A stretch of 11,051 nucleotides of DNA from JAAZLA01 sp964560975 (lineage in GTDB: Bacteria; Spirochaetota; Spirochaetia; Treponematales; Treponemataceae), in contig CAZLNE010000074.1 of the NCBI GenBank assembly GCA_964560975.1, positions 1 to 11,051 of the forward strand, in the 5' to 3' direction. A program made the translations under genes and the position numbers. Positions 1 to 6,212 of this stretch are shown here, piece by piece (within the stretch, counting starts at the first letter, position 1; each line of letters begins with the position of its first letter). The notes under the pieces are model-generated. The model searched no databases. It worked only from the letters and a program-made list of their open reading frames with translations, and was not told where the DNA came from.

Positions 1-144
1 GTTTTATTAGTTCTTGTAGAAAAAGGTAAATCATCTGCAATTCTAAATGCAATAAAAAAACTCGATTGCTTATCTGGTCCTGGAACTGGTATAGCATACT
101 GCTCGGAAGTTTCAGATTTTATTCAACTAGGAAAAGATAGCTAA
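1..144 (+). CDS. C-terminal fragment of a PII-like (P-II family) regulator, 5' end outside the window
   Basis: Frame 1 is open from the first base to a TAA at 142-144 and gives 47 residues. They begin VLLVLVEKGKSSAILNAIKK and continue through a Gly-Pro-Gly-Thr-Gly stretch and the residues GIAYC. A beta strand ending in VEK, then a helix of the form K-x-x-x-I-x-x-A-I, then a glycine-rich turn and a short strand, is the pattern I recall for the C-terminal half of small PII-like proteins. These bind nucleotides as trimers and control transporters or enzymes. The T-loop half is missing, so ligand and partner cannot be judged. The gene ends 13 nt before the nitroreductase ATG, and that gap carries AGGAG, so the two are probably co-transcribed. 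The identification rests on a short fragment. Confidence 0.5.
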   Translation, partial: VLLVLVEKGKSSAILNAIKKLDCLSGPGTGIAYCSEVSDFIQLGKDS

Positions 145-157
145 TAGGAGAACATAG

Positions 158-694
158 ATGGACAAAAACAAAGACCATCCGGTATTAAAAGCGATATTTG
201 AAAGACGCAGTGTCCGCTCTTATCTAGATAAACCTGTTTCAAAAGAAGATATTGAGGTCGTTGTTCAAGCTGGTTTATTCGCTCCAAGCGGCAAAAATCA
301 GCAAGATTGGCAATTTACCATTGTCACAAAGCAAGAACAATTAAGAAAACTCAATAGTGCAGTAATATCGGCCATGAAAAGAAGTTCAGATTATGTTTGC
401 TACTACAACGCCCCTGTTTTAATTATTGTTTCTTCTGTCTCTCATAATAGCCTTTCACCCTTCGATTGCGCCTGTGCTCTGGAAAACATCTTTCTTGCGT
501 CTCACGCTCTAGGTCTTGGAACCTGTTGGATTAATCAGCCGGGCGGGGCAACAAATGATCAAGAAGTTCGTGCAGTACTAACAGAGCTCGGCGTTCCACA
601 AAACCATAATGTATACGGCTGCGCAGCCCTAGGATATGCTGCAGATACACCAAAACTTCCGCAAAGAAAGGAAAATACTGTCGTTTGGGCCTAA
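158..694 (+). CDS. Nitroreductase family FMN-dependent oxidoreductase (small, 178 aa)
   Basis: This is a compact member of the FMN nitroreductase fold, which transfers hydride from NAD(P)H to quinones, nitro compounds or other electron acceptors. The family markers are visible: RRSVRSY at residues 16-22 (FMN phosphate contact), APSGKNQQDW at 42-51, the dimer and flavin segment GLGTCWI at 119-125, and a C-terminal GYAADTPKLPQRK at 159-171. At 178 residues it sits at the short end of the family and shows no extra domain and no iron-sulphur cluster. The ATG is supported by AGGAG at 147-151, six bases upstream. It follows the PII-like gene closely and its last codons overlap the start of the biotin ligase gene, so the three look like one plus-strand operon. 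The physiological substrate cannot be inferred from the sequence. Confidence 0.9.
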   Translation: MDKNKDHPVLKAIFERRSVRSYLDKPVSKEDIEVVVQAGLFAPSGKNQQDWQFTIVTKQEQLRKLNSAVISAMKRSSDYVCYYNAPVLIIVSSVSHNSLSPFDCACALENIFLASHALGLGTCWINQPGGATNDQEVRAVLTELGVPQNHNVYGCAALGYAADTPKLPQRKENTVVWA

Positions 695-1536
695 TTGCAC
701 AAGAAAGTGTTTCACCAGAAACATTCAAACTATCAGCTTTTGCTATTCAAAACAGCATTCTTCCCCAATTTCAATCAATAACCAATGATAATTTATATAT
801 TTTTGATGAAATTGACTCTACAAATACTAATGCAAAAAAGAGAGCTCAAGACGTATCACATACTCTTCACGGAACAGTTATTCTCGCAGAAAAGCAAACT
901 GCAGGGCGAGGCCGCCTTGGCAGGTCTTTTTTTTCTCCTTCGCTTTCAGGGCTTTATATGTCTGTTTTATATAAAGTACAAAATCTTGACCCCATGCTTA
1001 TAACTGCATTATCTGCAGTGGCGGTTACGAGGGCAATACGTGAAGTATATTCTATTAACACACAGATAAAATGGGTTAACGATGTTTTCCTCGACGGCAA
1101 GAAGATCTGCGGAATTTTAACCGAGGGAATTTTTAATCTTAAATCAAGAACAATCGACACTGTCGTAATCGGCATCGGCATCAATGTGTATAGCGAGAAT
1201 TTTCCGCAAGACTTACACCAGGCAGGCTCCCTCTCTCATACAAAACAGGTAAATCATGATGAAGACTTTTATAAATCTTCAAGAAACATCTTGTGTGCCT
1301 CAATTCTTAATAATCTTTTTTCTATTCTTTCATCTAATAACAAGACTATAGAATCCTGCATTGAAGAATACAAACAGCTTTCTTTTTTAATAACTAAAGA
1401 GGTTACCGTCATAAAGGGAAACGAAACGTTCAAAGCTAAGGTTGTCAACATCACAAAGCAGGCTCATCTTCTTATAGAAAAAGAAGACGGTACTCAAGAA
1501 GAATTACTAAGCGGCGAAGTAAGCATCAAAATCTAA
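685..1536 (+). CDS. birA: Biotin--[acetyl-CoA carboxylase] ligase (monofunctional BirA type)
   Basis: The enzyme activates biotin to biotinyl-5'-AMP and attaches it to the lysine of a biotin carrier protein in the cytoplasm. The biotin and ATP loop GRGRLGR lies at residues 74-80. The conserved KWVND is at 129-133 and is followed by GKKICGIL at 138-145 with the catalytic lysine. IGIGINV lies at 162-168, and a small C-terminal SH3-like domain ends in EELLSGEVSI. At 283 aa there is no N-terminal winged-helix domain, so this is a class I ligase that should not repress transcription. No ATG or GTG precedes the catalytic core. The TTG at 685 is the only sensible start; it overlaps the nitroreductase stop by 10 bases and has AAAGGA at 667-672. 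That start gives a 37-residue leader of the kind many class I ligases carry. The stop lies 1 nt from the stop of the convergent queH. Confidence 0.92.
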   Translation: MGLIAQESVSPETFKLSAFAIQNSILPQFQSITNDNLYIFDEIDSTNTNAKKRAQDVSHTLHGTVILAEKQTAGRGRLGRSFFSPSLSGLYMSVLYKVQNLDPMLITALSAVAVTRAIREVYSINTQIKWVNDVFLDGKKICGILTEGIFNLKSRTIDTVVIGIGINVYSENFPQDLHQAGSLSHTKQVNHDEDFYKSSRNILCASILNNLFSILSSNNKTIESCIEEYKQLSFLITKEVTVIKGNETFKAKVVNITKQAHLLIEKEDGTQEELLSGEVSIKI

Positions 1537-1537
1537 A

Positions 1538-2203
1538 CTATTCGTATATCTGAGGTTTTCTCATTGAGTAAATGCAGCCGCAATAATCCTGCCTGTACAA
1601 TCCATACTCTTCCGATAATTCTAAAGACCTCTTGAAACCTGAGTTTTTCTTAAAATCAGAAAACAGAAATTTCGGTTTATCCGCAAGTTTTCCAAGTTCT
1701 TTTCCAATTGTATTAATTTTCTCTGCATCCTTATGAGGACTTATTGAGAGCGTTGTTGTCATATAATCAAAACCATGCTCCACTGCGTATGCAAAGGCCT
1801 TTATCATACGAAACTCGTAGCATCTTCTGCAGCGCTCTCCCCGCTCACCTTCCTTTTGAAGTACTTCATTATCGAGTGTTCCGACCGCAGAAATATACTC
1901 TTCTGGTTTATATCCTTGTTCACACACAAGAACCAAGCCTCTTTCAATCGTATGTTTCTCATTAAACTTGTATATAAATTGTTCAAGCTCCTTTTGGCGT
2001 CTCGAATATTCTCCTTCCGGATGAATGTTAGGATTATAAAAATAAACCGCTATATCAAAATAAGCAATTAATAACTCGAGAACATAAGACGAGCACGGTC
2101 CGCAACAAGCATGAAGCAGCAGTTTAGGTTTACTTTTACCTGTCTGTAATCCATGCTGTATCTTGGCTAACTCTTCATTTAATAAAATATGATAGGCTTT
2201 CAT
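1538..2203 (-). CDS. queH: Epoxyqueuosine reductase QueH
   Basis: QueH carries out the last step of queuosine synthesis, reducing epoxyqueuosine to queuosine at the wobble position of GUN-anticodon tRNAs; it is the non-cobalamin alternative to QueG. The 221-residue protein shows the family's cysteine layout: LLHACCGPCSS with Cys33, Cys34 and Cys37, the CRRC pair at 125-128 inside GERCRRCYEFR, and YCGC with Cys208 and Cys210 near the C terminus. These are expected to hold the iron-sulphur cluster and second metal site. YNPNIHP (56-62) and TTTLSISPHKD (149-159) are also typical. The ATG lies 12 nt after the argA stop, with only a purine-rich AAGAAAAG as ribosome site, so it probably depends on the argA promoter. 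Earlier annotations would call it DUF208. Confidence 0.93.
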   Translation of the reverse strand: MKAYHILLNEELAKIQHGLQTGKSKPKLLLHACCGPCSSYVLELLIAYFDIAVYFYNPNIHPEGEYSRRQKELEQFIYKFNEKHTIERGLVLVCEQGYKPEEYISAVGTLDNEVLQKEGERGERCRRCYEFRMIKAFAYAVEHGFDYMTTTLSISPHKDAEKINTIGKELGKLADKPKFLFSDFKKNSGFKRSLELSEEYGLYRQDYCGCIYSMRKPQIYE

Positions 2204-2215
2204 TATTTTCTTTTC

Positions 2216-3541
2216 TTAGATTGATAATCTGAGCAATTTGGATCTGCGCTTATCATTCCATTTTACTTTTCGCTTATCAGGCAGTGACGAAATATCAGAA
2301 GGAACAAACCCTTGTGTTTCAAACCAATCCGATGTTTGCGTTGTTAGCACAAAGACTGATGATAATTTTTTTTCTTTTGCACGTTCTATAAGGTATGAAA
2401 GCATCTTTGGACCAATTCCCATGTGAGCGCAGTTTTCATCAACCGCTACACCGGCTATTTCTCCCTGCTCAGCATCATAGAGGTGCAGCGCAGCACAAGC
2501 GCGTATGCCTCCATCAAGTTCATACACAATGTAATCTGCATAGCCTTCTTTCAGTTCGGTTTCTGTTCGCGGTAGTAAAATTCCTCTTTCTACAAATGGC
2601 ATCATTAATGATAGCACTGATGAAACGTCATCACTTATCATAGGTCTTATGCCGCCGTAATTATTCTCATATATCATCGTGCCGGATCCCAAATCTGAGA
2701 AAATTTCACAAGGCAGAGTTCCATCAATTGAACCGTTCAAAATATGAACACGCGAAACACCCTTTTTACACGTTACTAACGCCGTAGTAAGTAAATTTAT
2801 AACTTCCTTTTTCTTAGCATGTTCATTTTGATGTAAAAAAAGTGTTAACTCTTCAAGATTTAAAGCCGGTATACAGCCTTCTGGAGAAAGAGGAAGCTCC
2901 TCTGCCACGATATATTCATCTTTATGAATACTTTCATTTTGTGTGAGGAAAAAAAGCTTATCTGCATTCAGTCTTATGGCGGTTTCGGCTGCAAGAGAAA
3001 CTGATGAAATATTATATGGCTTACCTACTGTACTCCATCCGATGCAGGGGAAAATAGGAATAAAGCCATTTTGTAAAATAGTTTCCAGTGAATCTATTTG
3101 TATTTTATCAATTTCACCGCAGGTTCCATAATCTACACCGTCTATAACACCCTTTGCCCGGGCGCGAACCCAATTTCCAATAACTGCTGTTGTTTTTTCG
3201 GCCGCAAGAGCAGTCATAATCCTGTTTGATACATCGAAGGCTGCCATTTTAATGAGCGGCATAGCATCGCTTTCTGTGACTCGAAACCCATTCACAGATT
3301 TCCAAGCGTATCCTGCAGAATTTAGAACTTCATCTATACGTTTTTTTGCTCCCGGAACAATCAAAACCCTAAGACCAGCCTCATGTATAAGGCATATATC
3401 CCTAATGTGGCTCGTAAAAAGAGGAGAATCAATGAGACTGTCATCAATATGAATAATTACCGATGCATTTTTAAACCGCCTTATATAGCGGATTACATCG
3501 CGTATTCTTTGTGCTTTATCTTGAATTTGGGTATCGCTCAT
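2216..3541 (-). CDS. argA: N-acetylglutamate synthase, ArgA type (amino-acid kinase-like domain plus GNAT domain)
   Basis: ArgA acetylates glutamate with acetyl-CoA, the committed step of the acetylated arginine/ornithine route. An amino-acid-kinase-like domain spans about residues 20-285 and includes LRVLIVPGAKKRID, GNWVRARAKGVIDGVDY and the regulatory-type segment that follows. A GNAT acetyltransferase domain spans about 295-441, with GGIRP, the acetyl-CoA loop HMGIGPKML (about 373-381) and FVLTTQTSDWFETQGF (about 397-412). The kinase ATP loop is degenerate (HIDDS where true kinases have Gly-Gly), as in E. coli ArgA. I start at the ATG at 3541, which gives 441 aa, almost exactly the usual ArgA length. 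The frame is open to a TTG at 3577, but that codon falls on the -35 element. No other arginine gene is present; queH follows 12 nt later. Confidence 0.92.
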   Translation of the reverse strand: MSDTQIQDKAQRIRDVIRYIRRFKNASVIIHIDDSLIDSPLFTSHIRDICLIHEAGLRVLIVPGAKKRIDEVLNSAGYAWKSVNGFRVTESDAMPLIKMAAFDVSNRIMTALAAEKTTAVIGNWVRARAKGVIDGVDYGTCGEIDKIQIDSLETILQNGFIPIFPCIGWSTVGKPYNISSVSLAAETAIRLNADKLFFLTQNESIHKDEYIVAEELPLSPEGCIPALNLEELTLFLHQNEHAKKKEVINLLTTALVTCKKGVSRVHILNGSIDGTLPCEIFSDLGSGTMIYENNYGGIRPMISDDVSSVLSLMMPFVERGILLPRTETELKEGYADYIVYELDGGIRACAALHLYDAEQGEIAGVAVDENCAHMGIGPKMLSYLIERAKEKKLSSVFVLTTQTSDWFETQGFVPSDISSLPDKRKVKWNDKRRSKLLRLSI

Positions 3542-3547
3542 GCTTAA

Positions 3548-3577
3548 AGTATAGCAGTAATTTATATATATAGACAA
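3548..3577 (-). promoter_or_regulatory. Sigma70-type promoter of argA-queH, predicted to give a leaderless mRNA
   Basis: On the minus strand TTGTCT (3577-3572) is followed by an 18-bp spacer and TATACT (3553-3548). Only six bases (TTAAGC) separate the -10 from the ATG at 3541, so transcription would begin at or within a base or two of the A of the start codon. No Shine-Dalgarno sequence exists in that space. The assignment is by pattern only. Confidence 0.6.
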
Positions 3578-3582
3578 GAACG

Positions 3583-3611
3583 TTGATTACTCTTCTTTTT
3601 TCTTATATGAT
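3583..3611 (+). promoter_or_regulatory. Sigma70-type promoter of the DNA methyltransferase gene, near-leaderless
   Basis: On the plus strand TTGATT (3583-3588) is followed by a 17-bp spacer and TATGAT (3606-3611). The ATG at 3623 lies 11 bases beyond the -10, leaving a leader of about five bases and no ribosome-binding site. The -35 hexamers of this promoter and of the argA promoter are only 5 bp apart, so the two promoters lie back to back. Confidence 0.6.
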
Positions 3612-3622
3612 AATAACTAGTT

Positions 3623-4555
3623 ATGGAAAAACAACGCGCAGAACGAAATAGAACACTTACAGTAACTCCAGAAGAATACAAGCATTATTTGCAAAAACTT
3701 ATTACATCAGAATCTTTTTCCTCGTTTTCCATGCCGGCTGTTAGCAATACTCTTCTTTTAGGCGATTTTTTCACTACGATTTCTAAACTGCCGCCACATT
3801 CCGTTGACCTTCTCATTGCTGATCCGCCCTACAATCTTACAAAAAACTATCATGGAAATAAATTTAATGCGCGCTCTGATCACATCTATAAAGATTTTAC
3901 CCGAGACTGGATATCTTCCTGTATTCCTATATTAAAAGATGATGCTTCTATCTATGTCTGTTGCGACTGGAAATCGTCGAGCGTTATTTACGATGTTCTA
4001 AAGGAATTTGCAATTGTACAGAACCGTATTACCTGGCAAAGAGAAAAGGGGCGGGGTTCTCAATCAAACTGGAAAAACTCTCTTGAAGATATTTGGTTTG
4101 CCACCAAAAGCGATTCATATTACTTTAATCCTGATGCTGTAAAACAAAGAAGAAAAGTGATAGCTCCTTATAAAGAAAATGGGATACCAAAAGACTGGGA
4201 AGAGACTAAAGAAGGAAGGTTCCGTCTAACCTGTGCATCCAACTTCTGGGATGATATTTCCATTCCTTTTTGGTCAATGACAGAAAACACCGATCATCCT
4301 ACACAAAAACCCGAAAAACTTCTTGCAAAGCTCATTCTTGCAAGTTCTAAACCAGGCAGTCTAATCCTTGATCCTTTTTCAGGCTCAGGCTCTACACTTG
4401 TTGCTGCACATAAATTGGATCGTTGTTTTATCGGTATAGAGCAAAACGAAGAATACTGTGTCTGGGCATTAAAAAGACTTCAAAAAGCACAGACAGATAA
4501 AACCATTCAAGGTTATTATAACGGCGTTTTTTGGGAACGCAATTCTCATCCATAG
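3623..4555 (+). CDS. Beta-class DNA methyltransferase (DPPY, probable N6-adenine), no restriction partner in window
   Basis: The protein transfers a methyl group from S-adenosylmethionine to a DNA base. The catalytic motif IV DPPY is at residues 67-70, preceded by SVDLLIADPPY. Motif X/I sits at the C-terminal end: HPTQKP at 225-230 and DPFSGSGST at 250-258. DPPY before FxGxG, with the target-recognition region (about 90-215) between them, marks the beta class, and DPPY favours N6-adenine. FWDDISIPFWSM and the ending GVFWERN recall RsrI/HinfI-like and DpnA-like enzymes, but the target site cannot be read from sequence. At 310 aa it is full length. The ATG has no Shine-Dalgarno sequence and lies just beyond a good -10. 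The neighbours are argA, divergent, and a ykgJ-type gene, convergent and only 2 nt away. No endonuclease or specificity subunit is nearby, so it may be an orphan regulatory or protective methylase. Confidence 0.9.
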   Translation: MEKQRAERNRTLTVTPEEYKHYLQKLITSESFSSFSMPAVSNTLLLGDFFTTISKLPPHSVDLLIADPPYNLTKNYHGNKFNARSDHIYKDFTRDWISSCIPILKDDASIYVCCDWKSSSVIYDVLKEFAIVQNRITWQREKGRGSQSNWKNSLEDIWFATKSDSYYFNPDAVKQRRKVIAPYKENGIPKDWEETKEGRFRLTCASNFWDDISIPFWSMTENTDHPTQKPEKLLAKLILASSKPGSLILDPFSGSGSTLVAAHKLDRCFIGIEQNEEYCVWALKRLQKAQTDKTIQGYYNGVFWERNSHP

Positions 4556-4557
4556 AA

Positions 4558-5247
4558 CTAAGCAGCTAATGGTGCAGTTGGTGTAGGTGTATTGTTCGGT
4601 GAATTCGGCCCCGGCGGTTCTATAAAGCTCAATATCAATTGTAATTTTTGAATTGCCTTAGGAAGGGCTTCTCGTAAAGGAATCGTAATTCCTGCTTCAT
4701 CAGGCATAATAGCAAGGGCTTCACGTAAAAAAACTGACATAACAGGAGGAAGAGCACCCGTTAATGTAATAATTTCTTCTTCCTTATATTGTCTTTTAGT
4801 AAATCCCTTCATTAAAAATTCTTCATCGACTAATTTACAGGGTTTCCACCGGGTTTTTCCGTCTTTACCGGTATCGCCGGAGTAGCCGAAAAGCCTGCAT
4901 ATTAAGGCTCGTCCTTCATACACTGTACAATGATATTCGTCATCTGGATTATAAAGAAAACAGCCTTTGGATTGTTCTATAAATCTAGGCCACACATAAG
5001 TTTCGTCTGCAATTGCTAAAGCTCTATCTTTATCACAGCTGAGAAGCCAAGCAGCCATATAAAGTGCTTCTATTTCAAGTACATCCGGTTCAAACTCTAC
5101 ACAGCAGGACCCGCAGCCTTGAGGGCACTGTAAAGGACTCACCTTTTTCCACGGCTCCTGAGCTTTTTCAATATCAGTGTATATAGTATTTAATTGTGTA
5201 ATAATATCATATACCATTGTATTTTTAAATTGTTCAATTTCTAGCAT
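4558..5247 (-). CDS. YkgJ family cysteine-cluster protein
   Basis: The protein belongs to a widespread family thought to bind zinc or an iron-sulphur cluster; the biochemical role of most members is unknown. Cysteines are arranged as CPQGCGSCC at residues 41-49 (Cys41, 45, 48, 49), GCF at 95-97, C107 followed by TVYEGRALICR at 108-118 with Cys117, and C137, which is the family pattern. At 229 aa it is longer than the minimal family. The extra length is a C-terminal helical part and a low-complexity tail rich in Pro, Asn, Thr and Ala (about 210-229). There is no signal peptide, so it is probably cytoplasmic. The ATG at 5247 has no Shine-Dalgarno sequence; ATG at 5217 (residue 11) is an alternative and also lacks one. 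It lies 51 bp downstream of the PAP2 gene on the same strand, and its stop is 2 nt from the methyltransferase stop. Confidence 0.85.
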   Translation of the reverse strand: MLEIEQFKNTMVYDIITQLNTIYTDIEKAQEPWKKVSPLQCPQGCGSCCVEFEPDVLEIEALYMAAWLLSCDKDRALAIADETYVWPRFIEQSKGCFLYNPDDEYHCTVYEGRALICRLFGYSGDTGKDGKTRWKPCKLVDEEFLMKGFTKRQYKEEEIITLTGALPPVMSVFLREALAIMPDEAGITIPLREALPKAIQKLQLILSFIEPPGPNSPNNTPTPTAPLAA

Positions 5248-5256
5248 TATACTAGT

Positions 5257-5285
5257 AAAATATCAAAATTTTAAATAAATAACAA
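5257..5285 (-). promoter_or_regulatory. Possible promoter of the ykgJ-type gene, near-leaderless
   Basis: On the minus strand TTGTTA (5285-5280), a 17-bp spacer and TATTTT (5262-5257) precede the ATG at 5247 by nine bases. The predicted leader is about three bases and there is no ribosome-binding site. The region is very AT-rich, so a chance match is more likely here than for the argA and methyltransferase promoters. Confidence 0.35.
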
Positions 5286-5298
5286 GAAGTCATCATTA

Positions 5299-6093
5299 TT
5301 AATATAGTATCAATAAAGAGCAATAATCAGGATTTATTGCTATTCTATATTCTTTACTGCCTAGGTCTGATAACGATTTATTAATGCTATTTTCAACCTT
5401 ATGTAAATATGGAACTAAAAATCCGCTCAGAGAACCAATCAATGCACCGGAAAGTACGTCGCTAAAAAAATGGTTTCCGCTTGCTATTCGTAATGCGGCT
5501 GTGGTACCGGCAAACACATAACTCCCTGCTATGACAGGAATCTTCCATGGTGAATCGGGAAAATATTGTGAAAAAGTATAAGAAGCAAAAGCAGCTCCAG
5601 TAAAAGCCATTGTCGTATGTCCCGAAGGATATGACTTTATAAAATCATTATCTTCAACAACTGGAGCCCCTTCAAAATAATTATACGGCCGGTATCTGTT
5701 TATCAAAGCCTTACCAGTATTTTTTAATCCAAAACTTAACACTGCGGCTTCTGCATACATTACACCAATAGTAAGCCATTGCTCTTTATCAGTAGAAAAA
5801 AGAACAGCAGGTAATAAAAAAGACACATATTGTAAAACATCGCTCGAAATATCGGCAGGTTTTGAATATGGAAATGCTGACCAGCGGTCAAATGTGTTTA
5901 TTGCATTATAAGATAAGGTATACGGCTGTGCGTATACAGTTTTATCTTCCAGCAAAAAAGAAGCTGTATTTACGAGTATTCCCGAACCAATTAATATGCC
6001 ATCTGTTGTCCAATCTAAGGCAAACTTTTTATCTTGTGCTAATAGTGAGCTGACTATTAGCAATAATAAAAATAGGGTTATACCTTTTTTCAT
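5299..6093 (-). CDS. Exported PAP2-family (type 2 phosphatidic acid) phosphatase
   Basis: This is an acid-phosphatase/vanadium-haloperoxidase-fold phosphatase, likely acting on a lipid phosphate such as phosphatidic acid or a polyprenyl diphosphate at the membrane. All three signature motifs are present: K128-x6-R135-P136 (KALINRYRP), PSGH at 156-159 inside SYPSGHTT, and R202-x5-H208-xxx-D212 in LRIASGNHFFSD, so the active site looks complete. The N terminus is a signal sequence (MKKGITLFLLLLIVSSLLAQ). Further hydrophobic segments lie at about 31-48, 86-100, 108-123, 185-200 and 213-230, so it could be a membrane protein with its active site outside the cytoplasm. The ATG has a good GGGAGA (6106-6101) seven bases upstream. 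I see no convincing promoter in the 60 bp between it and the terminator. The lipid substrate is not predictable. Confidence 0.88.
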   Translation of the reverse strand: MKKGITLFLLLLIVSSLLAQDKKFALDWTTDGILIGSGILVNTASFLLEDKTVYAQPYTLSYNAINTFDRWSAFPYSKPADISSDVLQYVSFLLPAVLFSTDKEQWLTIGVMYAEAAVLSFGLKNTGKALINRYRPYNYFEGAPVVEDNDFIKSYPSGHTTMAFTGAAFASYTFSQYFPDSPWKIPVIAGSYVFAGTTAALRIASGNHFFSDVLSGALIGSLSGFLVPYLHKVENSINKSLSDLGSKEYRIAINPDYCSLLILY

Positions 6094-6145
6094 ATACAGT
6101 TCTCCCTTTTCCTAATTACTCACTTTACACACCGTAAACCGCTTT

Positions 6146-6186
6146 TAAATAAAAACGGCTGCACTCTGTGTAAGAATACAGCCGTT
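6146..6186 (-). terminator. Rho-independent terminator of the rnpA-yidC-immunophilin operon
   Basis: Read on the minus strand, AACGGCTG (6186-6179) pairs with CAGCCGTT (6161-6154). The stem can extend inward by four more pairs, two of them G-U, to about 12 bp with a nine-base loop. The 3' arm runs straight into TTTTTATTTA (6155-6146). It begins 27 nt after the stop of the cyclophilin-FKBP gene and lies before the PAP2 gene, so it separates two transcription units. Confidence 0.85.
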
Positions 6187-6212
6187 ATTCTAGCAAAGAG
6201 CTATTGTTCTGT

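Noticed and set aside
927..934. Run of eight T in birA as a phase-variable slippage tract
   Set aside because: It encodes conserved Phe-Phe next to the biotin loop, the frame is intact, and similar runs occur elsewhere in this AT-rich sequence (for example 2366-2373).
1775..2071. 98-codon open frame on the plus strand inside queH
   Set aside because: It is a shadow of queH: no ribosome site, biased composition, and the opposite strand carries clear family motifs.
3542..3577. Upstream TTG start for argA adding 12 residues
   Set aside because: The TTG codon falls on the predicted -35 hexamer and has no ribosome site; the ATG at 3541 gives the normal ArgA length.
4524..4540. GCGTT / AACGC hairpin at the methyltransferase 3' end as a terminator
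   Set aside because: The stem is only 5 bp, lies inside the coding region, and is not followed by a T-run on either strand.
6125..6139. TTTAC / GTAAA small dyad upstream of the PAP2 gene as an operator
   Set aside because: Five-base AT-rich arms are expected by chance here and nothing else supports it.
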